Source of the DNA: Clostridium porci
GTDB taxonomy: Bacteria > Bacillota > Clostridia > Lachnospirales > Lachnospiraceae
DNA length: 64,000 nt
Direction of reading: 5' to 3'
Assembly: GCF_009696375.1 (NCBI RefSeq)
Contig: NZ_VUMD01000011.1
Coordinates: 81,914 to 145,913, forward strand
Shown: positions 35,888-42,730 of the stretch, piece after piece
How the letters are laid out: each line of letters starts with the position of its first letter
Position numbering within the stretch: the first letter of the stretch is position 1
The notes under the pieces: generated by a model
The model's input: only the letters and a program-made list of their open reading frames with translations
Database searches by the model: none
What the model was told of the DNA's origin: nothing
Program-made: the position numbers and the translations under genes

Positions 35888-35926
35888 GCCGCGACCAACT
35901 TTTGCGGTTGGTCGCGGCCTCTTTTT
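35888..35926 (+). terminator. Strong Rho-independent terminator
   Basis: GCCGCGACCAAC (35888-35899) and GTTGGTCGCGGC (35907-35918) pair perfectly and are followed by CTCTTTTT. Confidence 0.88.
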
Positions 35927-35950
35927 GGGATGCAAATTTAGCTTCTACAC

Positions 35951-35971
35951 AACCTGGGGCTGTTGACAAAG
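35951..35971. repeat. IS-end-like sequence, shared with 40382-40403
   Basis: AACCTGGGGCTGTTGACAAAG here and AACCTGGGCTGTTGCAAAAG at 40382 are nearly the same. GGGCTGTTG..AAA resembles terminal repeats of some Firmicutes insertion sequences. The 35927-36161 gap holds nothing else recognised. Confidence 0.35.
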
Positions 35972-36161
35972 TGCCTGATCATTTATTACGAGTGGAAAAA
36001 TGGCAGTAAAAAAGACGCCCACTGGCGTCATCCCATACATCTTATCATCCTTTTTAAGTTCAAAGCGGTCGCAGAGAGGAGGCAGTGGTCCTCCGCTGCC
36101 TCTAACCCCCGTCGCAAGACGCGTGTTAAGTTATGTAGTGCTTTTTATTTTTAAATAGTAG

Positions 36162-36190
36162 TTGACACTTGTGGGATGATGTGGTATTAT
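36162..36190 (+). promoter_or_regulatory. Strong promoter of tRNA-Trp
   Basis: TTGACA (36162-36167), 17-base spacer, TATTAT (36185-36190), 29 bases ahead of the mature tRNA. Confidence 0.85.
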
Positions 36191-36219
36191 AACGAAGGCT
36201 TAAGAGTGCCAGGATACCT

Positions 36220-36290
36220 AGGGGAATAGTTCAATGGTAGAGCAGCGGTCTCCAAAACCGTAGATGGGGGTTCGAGCCCCTCTTCCCCTG
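36220..36290 (+). tRNA. trnW: tRNA-Trp (anticodon CCA)
   Basis: A complete 71-base cloverleaf: acceptor AGGGGAA pairs with TTCCCCT, D arm with AATGGTAGA, anticodon stem GCGGT/ACCGT around CTCCAAA, T loop TTCGAGC, discriminator G. CCA is not encoded. No selenocysteine or variable-arm features. Confidence 0.95.
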
Positions 36291-36301
36291 CTAAGGATTT
36301 T

Positions 36302-36345
36302 GAGGCTGAAAACCTTGTATTTACAAGGCTTTCGGCCTCTTTTAT
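36302..36345 (+). terminator. Terminator after tRNA-Trp
   Basis: GAGGCTGAAA pairs with TTTCGGCCTC, and CCTTGT with ACAAGG inside it; TTTTATT follows. Confidence 0.85.
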
Positions 36346-36424
36346 TCCAGCTTACCGTTCTTCCGGTCACATCATTTTCGGTCTGCTTATTACAATTATG
36401 ACAATTTTGCAGGAAACCGGGAAA

Positions 36425-37360
36425 CTATTTTTGCGGAGCAGGATATTTTGTTTCACCAACAATTTCATTCAGCTTCAAATTGCCATAGGAAAAATCTTCG
36501 ACTTCACGTACTTTTTGACCGAGAAATTCGCTGTGGCAATACATCCCATGAATATACTTATTTTTTAAATGAATAAATGCTTTATCAGAGAAACGGGCGA
36601 CCAGCGGATTGGAAATGCCGACCTCCAAACAACGAATACCGTGTGCATCAGGAAATAGGATTTTCAGAGCCTGTTCGCTGAACTGGAAAAAATGCCAGGG
36701 ACGTTCGTGGCTGCCGTAGCAGTAATGTGTTTCGATAAATACATATCCTCCGGGTTTCAACAGCTTGATAATTTCATTTGCAGCGATCCATGGCATGGCT
36801 AAATGCTCGAAAACAGCAGAAGAAAAGATCAGGTCAAATTTTTTATCAAAGTAACTGGACAAATGGTGCGCGTCTCCCACAACATCGACATTGGGGCCAT
36901 CGTAAATATCAAATCCAGTATAATTGGCCTTTTCAAACAGATGACCAAAGTCGGCGCCGGTGACAACCCTGGAACCGATTTCCAGCACATCATTTCCTAT
37001 TTTATCGCAGAGTTTCTTTAAGTATTCGGGCCATTCTCCGTGTTTGATGTTTTGTGCCATAGGAACTGACGGATCGAGAAGTGCCTCATCATAACGGTAA
37101 AATCTTCCTTCTGCTTTTCCGAAAAGTTCATAGTGCAACAGTGGATTTATATTACTTTCCCGGACATCAGGATTCAGATCTAAATAAACGGCAGTATTGA
37201 ATCTTTCAGAGGGATTCAAACTTTTTATCCATCCTGTTTTCAAGTAATGCTTAGCAGGATGGATAAAATGAGCAAATCCCCCCTTCGATAAATACCTGTC
37301 CTTATACCATTTTTCATCAAAAAATTCCGATTCAGAAATTACCTTTGTTTCCGCATCCAT
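36425..37360 (-). CDS. SAM-dependent methyltransferase with N-terminal WYKDRYL-type domain
   Basis: A 311-residue protein. The first ~100 residues carry FFDEKWYKDRYLSKGG, FNTAVYLDLNPDVRES and LLHYELFGKAEGR, a repeat-like module common in polysaccharide-locus glycosyltransferases. The rest is a class I methyltransferase fold: motif I NDVLEIGSRVVTGADFG, then DLIFSSAVFEHLAMPW and LLKPGGYVFIETHY. The start at MDAETKV follows GGGAGAAAAG; the longer frame is not needed. A role in modifying a surface glycan is plausible but no partner genes are near. Confidence 0.8.
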   Translation of the reverse strand: MDAETKVISESEFFDEKWYKDRYLSKGGFAHFIHPAKHYLKTGWIKSLNPSERFNTAVYLDLNPDVRESNINPLLHYELFGKAEGRFYRYDEALLDPSVPMAQNIKHGEWPEYLKKLCDKIGNDVLEIGSRVVTGADFGHLFEKANYTGFDIYDGPNVDVVGDAHHLSSYFDKKFDLIFSSAVFEHLAMPWIAANEIIKLLKPGGYVFIETHYCYGSHERPWHFFQFSEQALKILFPDAHGIRCLEVGISNPLVARFSDKAFIHLKNKYIHGMYCHSEFLGQKVREVEDFSYGNLKLNEIVGETKYPAPQK

Positions 37361-37803
37361 TATCTTTTCTCCCTCGTAAGGCCTTAATTTTGACACGATT
37401 ATAACTAATAATTAAGACAGACCGCAGACCTTTAAAAAGCATTATATTTATGCGTTTTTTACAAGTGACAATGAAAAGGGGAAACTTCTAAGGCATTCGC
37501 CTGTTTAAAATTTCTCCCAATGCCGTATTTTGTGATCTGTTGAGATACCTCCGCTATCATAATTATCTTACCATAAAAATTGAAAGGGAACAAGATGATT
37601 ATATTAGTTGGGAACATCCACTCTGAAATGTCAACGAGCCCATACATTACGAATGAATTATGTCGAAAAATTGGATGAACTCTTGGCTTTTTTTATAGCT
37701 ATCTTTCTGAGTACGTAAGAATTTCGGACCAATAGCAGCATGCCATAGGCGCTCTTCCCGAAAAATAGTAACTGATATAAGGAAAGAGGAATGTCTGATA
37801 ATC
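37361..37803. other. Intergenic, no gene recognised
   Basis: About 440 AT-rich bases between divergent genes. Short frames on the minus strand lack ribosome binding sites. Nothing else recognised apart from the promoter that follows. Confidence 0.5.
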
Positions 37804-37832
37804 TTGACTTACGTTGAAATCTGTTCTAGTAT
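37804..37832 (+). promoter_or_regulatory. Promoter of the DUF4317 gene
   Basis: TTGACT (37804-37809), 17-base spacer, TAGTAT (37827-37832), 85 bases before the chosen start. Confidence 0.65.
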
Positions 37833-37916
37833 TAGTATGATTGCATGTATTTAAAATGTCGTTATTTTTGTCTGTATCAGGCGGAGAATCGGAGAAAAGA
37901 ATCGGAGAGAAGAATC

Positions 37917-39065
37917 ATGAATAAAAAAGAAGCCAATGAGATTAAAAAGCTTTTTACCCCTGCAAACTGTGCTATCAGCCGAATTTGCGGCTGTTATGTG
38001 GATTCAGAGAAGAATAAGAAAACGGAGCTTAAGGAAGCCTTTTTGTCCCTGCCAGAGGAGGAAGCCTTCAAATATTTCACTATTTTCAGAAATGCTTTGT
38101 CTGGTACGGTGGGAAAGAATTTGATTAACATGGAATTTCCTTTACATACAGAAGCGGAAGGCGGAACCCAGCATTTCCTTTTAAAGCTAAGAGACAGCCA
38201 ATTAAAGGACGATGAGCTGCTGGAGGCGTTTTACGACAAGGTTATTGCCAGCTATGACTATGCAGAAAATTACTATATTATTCTCATTCACTGCGCTTAT
38301 GATATTCCGGCCAGATCGGCTGACGGCCTGGAGATGTTTGACGCTTCTGATTATGTATATGAGTTTATTCAGTGTACGCTCTGCCCGGTAAAGCTTTCCA
38401 AAGCTGGCCTCTGTTACAATACGCAGACCAATACCATTGAAAACCGCAGCAGGGACTGGCTGGTGGAGGCGCCGGAGCAGGGATTTTTATTCCCGGCTTT
38501 TAACGAGAGAAATTCGGATCTTCATGGGCTGCTCTACTATGCAAAAAACCCGGAGAAAATGCCGGAAGCCCTGATTGACAATCTGTTGGGCTGTGTTGTG
38601 CCTATGACAGCCAAAAGCCAGAAGGAGACGTTTCAGGCGATTGTGGAGGAAACTCTTGGAGAGCGCTGCGATTTTGAGACTGTGAAGAATATCCATGAAA
38701 ATCTCAGCGAGCTGGTGGAGGAGACGAAGGACGAGCCCGCACCTTTGATGCTGGATAAGTATCAGGTAAAAAAGCTTTTGGAGACAAATGGAGCCAGTCC
38801 CGAAGGATTGGAAGAGTTTGACAAACGTTATGCCAATGTAGAGGATGGTTCTTCCGCCGCGTTTGTTGCTTCCAATGTAGTCAACACCAAAAGCTTTGAA
38901 ATTAAGACACCGGATGTAAGCATCAAGGTGGCGCCTGATAAAACCTATTTGGTAGAAAATAAAATGATTGATGGCAGGCCATGTATTGTCATTGCCATCA
39001 GCGAGCATGTGGAAATTAACGGAATTTCTGTCCGGCCGGTAGCTGCTCCGAAAGAAGAGGAATAA
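37917..39065 (+). CDS. DUF4317 family protein
   Basis: A 382-residue soluble protein of the DUF4317 family, widespread in Clostridia and of unknown function. Typical blocks are KKLFTPANCAISRICGCYVD, LLKLRDSQLKDDELLEAFYD and QGFLFPAFNERNSDLHGLLY. The start MNKKEANEI is preferred over the ATG at 37845, because the latter adds a Cys-rich stretch outside the family. It has its own promoter and no operon partner. Confidence 0.85.
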   Translation: MNKKEANEIKKLFTPANCAISRICGCYVDSEKNKKTELKEAFLSLPEEEAFKYFTIFRNALSGTVGKNLINMEFPLHTEAEGGTQHFLLKLRDSQLKDDELLEAFYDKVIASYDYAENYYIILIHCAYDIPARSADGLEMFDASDYVYEFIQCTLCPVKLSKAGLCYNTQTNTIENRSRDWLVEAPEQGFLFPAFNERNSDLHGLLYYAKNPEKMPEALIDNLLGCVVPMTAKSQKETFQAIVEETLGERCDFETVKNIHENLSELVEETKDEPAPLMLDKYQVKKLLETNGASPEGLEEFDKRYANVEDGSSAAFVASNVVNTKSFEIKTPDVSIKVAPDKTYLVENKMIDGRPCIVIAISEHVEINGISVRPVAAPKEEE

Positions 39066-39086
39066 AGAAAATTGCGTACATATGAA

Positions 39087-39121
39087 TGCCGGTTTCCCTG
39101 ACATAGCCTAGGATACCGGCA
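39087..39121. terminator. Hairpin between convergent genes
   Basis: TGCCGGT (39087-39093) pairs with ACCGGCA (39115-39121); AGCTTTT follows on the plus strand. Possibly bidirectional between the DUF4317 and hemerythrin genes. Confidence 0.5.
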
Positions 39122-39152
39122 AGCTTTTAAGTCTTTTCTCAGAAGGAAAAGG

Positions 39153-39575
39153 TCAGATACGATCCGCGTTATCACGCATAAAATTATATTCTGCTACCGA
39201 TCGGTCAAAGGTTTGAATGTGGTAGAAAAGCCAGTCTCTGACCTTCTCGCTTACCTTTTGTACAAAGGCATCGGTAGGGCCCTCCTCCTCTGTGAGCATT
39301 TCATGAAGCTCCTGGACGGTATTTCTCAACTCATCATGCTTTTCTATATGCTCCTTTAAGCCAGGATATTCGATCTCCTTCTGAAGCGCTTCCTCAGCTT
39401 TAAAGTGGAATTCCGTATAATCAGCCAGGAAATTCAGCATTTTAGCTGCTCCGCTCTGGTTGGAGCGTTCTTCACAGCTAACTAATAAATCATTGATTTT
39501 GCTAATCAGTTCCTTATGCTGTGAATCAATGGTTTTATTGCCTGTTAACAGGTCATCTGTAAATTCTGCGTACAT
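39153..39575 (-). CDS. Bacteriohemerythrin
   Basis: A 140-residue four-helix diiron oxygen-binding protein. Iron ligands appear in TIDSQHKEL, YTEFHFKAEEAL, EHIEKHDEL and WLFYHIQTFDRSV. In anaerobes such proteins bind or remove traces of oxygen. The start follows a GGAGGGA site. It is single-domain, with no chemotaxis or signalling part, and faces the DUF4317 gene convergently. Confidence 0.93.
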   Translation of the reverse strand: MYAEFTDDLLTGNKTIDSQHKELISKINDLLVSCEERSNQSGAAKMLNFLADYTEFHFKAEEALQKEIEYPGLKEHIEKHDELRNTVQELHEMLTEEEGPTDAFVQKVSEKVRDWLFYHIQTFDRSVAEYNFMRDNADRI

Positions 39576-39728
39576 GTTGGTCCCTCCAGCTTTGTTTAAT
39601 ATTATTAATGTAGCACATAAAAGAGAAAAATACTATAGTTTTTGCAACAATTATTAAGAAAAACAGCTTGCCATTTCGTCATGTGAATACACTGAATACA
39701 GGGAGAGTTATGTGTGTATTTAGTTGTC

Positions 39729-39757
39729 TGGACAAAGCTGTCAATAGTTGATATAAT
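39729..39757 (+). promoter_or_regulatory. Promoter of the NUMOD-like gene
   Basis: TGGACA (39729-39734), 17-base spacer, perfect TATAAT (39752-39757). Confidence 0.7.
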
Positions 39758-39804
39758 GACTATGTAAATTTGGGATAATAAGAAAATGGGAGGATAGCAT
39801 ACAG

Positions 39805-40233
39805 ATGAGTCGAACGATTGAAGCAGGTTATGTGTATCGACAATATACTACAGATGGAGAATTTATAGCTGATTATAAAAGCTCCAGAGATGCATATACA
39901 GCCACGGGTGTTTCCATTGGTTCTATAGCCAGAGCAGCCCATGGAGAGAGGAAAACTGGAGGGGGCTTTCTGTGGCGGAAGGTGCCTGAGGGTTCTCCTA
40001 AGGAAAGGATTCATGCGGATCTGACTAGCAGAATAGGCAATCATGCAAAATGTCCGTTGGTACAGATGACGCAGGAGGGTGAGGTAGTGGCTGAATATAT
40101 GTCTATCGCTCATGCCAGCCGTACTCTAAAAATTAACAGAAGGAGCTTATCCTGCGCCATCAATGGTTCTCAGAAAACAGCAGGAGGCTATGTGTGGGTG
40201 GCAAAAAAGGTAGAGGAAGCTCAAGATGCATGA
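39805..40233 (+). CDS. Stand-alone NUMOD-like DNA-binding repeat protein
   Basis: A 142-residue protein made of two similar ~50-residue units: EFIADYKSSRDAYTATGVSI ... GGGFLWRK and EVVAEYMSIAHASRTLKINR ... AGGYVWVAKK. This is the NUMOD1/homing-endonuclease helix-turn-helix pattern (S-x-x-x-A-S/Y ... G-x-x-W), normally joined to an HNH or GIY-YIG nuclease. No nuclease is attached or adjacent. It may be a free DNA-binding factor or a leftover of a homing gene. It has its own good promoter and GGGAGGAT ribosome binding site. Confidence 0.7.
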   Translation: MSRTIEAGYVYRQYTTDGEFIADYKSSRDAYTATGVSIGSIARAAHGERKTGGGFLWRKVPEGSPKERIHADLTSRIGNHAKCPLVQMTQEGEVVAEYMSIAHASRTLKINRRSLSCAINGSQKTAGGYVWVAKKVEEAQDA

Positions 40234-40676
40234 TTCTTATTTTTAGGATATAAAAAAATTGAAGTAAGCATACTCAAAATAAATATAGTTTTATAGAAGA
40301 AGTAGGATCACAAACACAAAATGCCTTGTGAGAAAGAATTGGAAGGCAGATGCTGTAATTTAGAAATGCAATAGCAAATTGAACCTGGGCTGTTGCAAAA
40401 GTAGATAAATCTACTGGAGCAATAGCTCTCTTTTTGTGTCCCTAAAATAGAAAAGCAGACGCCGAAGTACACTACAGCACCATTGCTTGTTACAGGACAG
40501 GCCTCCAGATGCCTGTGAGAATTTGTTCTATCAGATGGCGCTTCGCCTTGCGGTAATAGGTGAATTGAATCAAAAACGCAAAAATAACCAAAAACAGTTA
40601 TATTTTTAAGTATATACAAGGGACACTCAAAATAGTTATAGTAAATGGAAAGAGAATCTATGTGAGAGGTTGCAGT
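40234..40676. other. Gap with IS-end-like sequence and no gene
   Basis: Contains AACCTGGGCTGTTGCAAAAG at 40382 (see 35951) and two related blocks, ACTCAAAATAAATATAG near 40271 and ACTCAAAATAGTTATAG near 40626, that may be remains of an insertion. No coding frame is supported. Confidence 0.4.
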
Positions 40677-40868
40677 ATGTTTGCAATAGATAAGACGCTG
40701 TTAAAACCCAATATTCCAAGAACCGTCCGTTTTACCCCCATTCTTTATGACTGGATCACGGAAGTAAGCGAGAAAGAGGGATTGTCATTCAATCAGGTGG
40801 TTCTTCTGTGCTGTAAGAACGCTAAGGATCAGTACGTGGAAACGGAGACACCGAATGAAAAGGAATAG
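40677..40868 (+). CDS. Small ribbon-helix-helix-like protein
   Basis: A 63-residue protein whose centre (PRTVRFTPILYDWITEVSEK, LSFNQVVLLCCKNA) fits the Arc/CopG ribbon-helix-helix pattern: strand RTVRFT, then two helices split by a turn. The start MFAIDKT follows GAGAGG. It lies ahead of the sensor kinase and injection locus and may regulate one of them, but there is no direct evidence. Confidence 0.6.
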   Translation: MFAIDKTLLKPNIPRTVRFTPILYDWITEVSEKEGLSFNQVVLLCCKNAKDQYVETETPNEKE

Positions 40869-41185
40869 ATGAGTAGGAAGGAACTGTATGGTTCTTTGTA
40901 GCCGCTGGAGGAACGTTTTCCCCCTGCGGCTCTGTCCGCATTCATAAGAATTTCTGGCAAATGCTAGATATGTATAAGAGGTTAAGAAACGAGCTGTCCA
41001 TTCGCAGGATAGGACAGGGAAAAACAGGAAAGAGGAAATCAGGCAGTTGTTAGAATCCTGACAATGGGGGAGGAGGTTGCGTTAAAATTACTGGTTATCT
41101 GATCAATGGCTTATCAGCTGTTATCGCATTAGAATATATCAGCCATGGGCTGAAACGGAGATATAAAAATTATTGCGGTACGGCA

Positions 41186-42409
41186 TTGTTTTGGGCAGGC
41201 TGTACCGCATATTTTTTAACGGTCACAGTGTTGAATTTCTATACCAGATTTGAGGGAATTTTGGGCGTCTCCTATGGAGCTGTTTTATATGTGTACTGCC
41301 TGTTGGCAGCGGAGGGGAAACGGTCAGATTTCTTTTTGCTTAGTGTCGTCTGGGTTTTGCTTGCGTTTATCAGTGTCTATGTAATGTTTGCGGTATGGGG
41401 GATGGTCAGAGGGGAAAAACTTGCGTCGCTTCTGGAGACAGAAGGCCAGGCACATATGTGTTTTTCCCTTGCTGCTGGCGTCTTGCGTTTTTCACTTGGG
41501 AGAATGGTACTGGCTGTCTACCGGCGGAGAAAGCAGAAAAAGCTGCTGGTGGAGGATTGGATGATGGCGCTGATTTTTTTGGCGTTCTTTTTCTTGATTC
41601 TGTTTATGTTCCGTCTGGAGAAAGGGGGACTGGATCAAAGGGAACGGTATTACCTGTCGTTATGGATACTGGCAGGGATCTTTTTTGTGATTCTTTTATT
41701 GGGCGGATTTTACCAGCTTCTTGGAAAATACAGGCTGGAAAAAATGGCAGAAGAATATGAGAAGGAAAACCAAAGACTGCGGGAAGAGCAGATTCATAAT
41801 CTATACCAGATTGGGCGGGAGGCAAACCGCTTGCGTCATGATATGAGTGCGAAGCTAAATGTTGTATATGGGCAAATGAAAAAGAGGGCGTACAAAGAAG
41901 CAGAAGAAAACTTAAAAAGGCTGGGAGCCGAATGGAGCGATTATCTGGAAATTCCAGATGATACCGGAAATGAGGGCCTGAATGCAGCGCTTATGAGAGC
42001 AATCCATGAGTGCCGGAAACGGGGAATCAGGTTCCACTATGCGGTATTGGGAAAGGTGAATGGAATCGACAGCCTGGATATGGGTAATCTAGTACATAAT
42101 CTTTTGCAGAACGGGATTGAGGCATGCAGCATAGAAGCAAAGGATAGGGAATTGGAGCTTGTGGTAAGAAGGGATGGGGATGGAATTGAAATTGAAATCG
42201 ATAACACGATTCAGAATTCTATCCTAGATACCAACCCTTTGCTTAAGACATCAAAGAAGGATAAAGAAAAGCATGGATTCGGTATGGAGACTATTCGGGA
42301 GACTGTGGAACGCTACCATGGAATGTATGGATTTTGGGAGGAAGGAAACCGGCTGATTCAAAGAATTACATTAAAACAGAATAGGGACGGTGAAAGAATA
42401 AGATCATGA
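41186..42409 (+). CDS. GHKL sensor histidine kinase (AgrC-like), start uncertain
   Basis: Five to six membrane helices (to about residue 180), a coiled linker, then an AgrC-type kinase: H-box NRLRHDMSAKLNVV, N-box NLLQNGIEAC, G-box HGFGMETIRE. The only normal start in frame is a TTG at 41186 with no ribosome binding site. The frame stays open upstream, and an excellent GGGGGAGGAGG (41065-41076) sits 10 bases before an in-frame ATT at 41087. The real protein may therefore have 33 more residues forming the first membrane helix. No LytTR response regulator is adjacent. A terminator follows directly. Confidence 0.85.
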   Translation: MFWAGCTAYFLTVTVLNFYTRFEGILGVSYGAVLYVYCLLAAEGKRSDFFLLSVVWVLLAFISVYVMFAVWGMVRGEKLASLLETEGQAHMCFSLAAGVLRFSLGRMVLAVYRRRKQKKLLVEDWMMALIFLAFFFLILFMFRLEKGGLDQRERYYLSLWILAGIFFVILLLGGFYQLLGKYRLEKMAEEYEKENQRLREEQIHNLYQIGREANRLRHDMSAKLNVVYGQMKKRAYKEAEENLKRLGAEWSDYLEIPDDTGNEGLNAALMRAIHECRKRGIRFHYAVLGKVNGIDSLDMGNLVHNLLQNGIEACSIEAKDRELELVVRRDGDGIEIEIDNTIQNSILDTNPLLKTSKKDKEKHGFGMETIRETVERYHGMYGFWEEGNRLIQRITLKQNRDGERIRS

Positions 42410-42434
42410 TATCTGAAATATCATGGTCTTTTTT
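42401..42434 (+). terminator. Terminator overlapping the kinase stop codon
   Basis: A 12-bp stem (AGATCATGATAT with ATATCATGGTCT, one G-T pair) over a 5-base loop, followed by six T. It separates the kinase from the injection locus. Confidence 0.88.
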
Positions 42435-42574
42435 GATGTTTTTCGACTCTGATCTACAAAATTTTACCGTTTATGTCGAAAAAGCACCGATCATGATAAA
42501 ATAGTTGTTTTTAAAAATGTGATTTGTGATAATAAAAAAAGGAAGCTTCATAATGGTGATAGGAGGATCAGGAC

Positions 42575-42694
42575 ATGATAAAAGAAATGCTGAAGCTTCT
42601 GGCAAGATCGGCAGACGATGCCGCAAAGAGAGCCGATGGCAGAGCATCCGAATTTGGAATGCGTCAGCCAAAGAAATCTGCAAAAAAGCAGTAA
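42575..42694 (+). CDS. 39-residue peptide opening the injection locus
   Basis: The ATG is 7 bases after AGGAGGATC. The product is amphipathic and very basic at its end (MIKEMLKLLARSADDAAKRA ... KKSAKKQ), with no cysteine and no signal peptide. It is not an AgrD-type cyclic lactone precursor, because the central Cys is missing, though its place after an AgrC-like kinase invites the comparison. It ends 36 bases before the vWA gene. Function unknown. Confidence 0.6.
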   Translation: MIKEMLKLLARSADDAAKRADGRASEFGMRQPKKSAKKQ

Positions 42695-42730
42695 ATACAA
42701 AATAACATATGATCAGGAGGGTACGAAGAA

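Noticed and set aside
38487..39104. 205-residue minus-strand frame opposite DUF4317
   Set aside because: Antisense shadow; no domain and no promoter.
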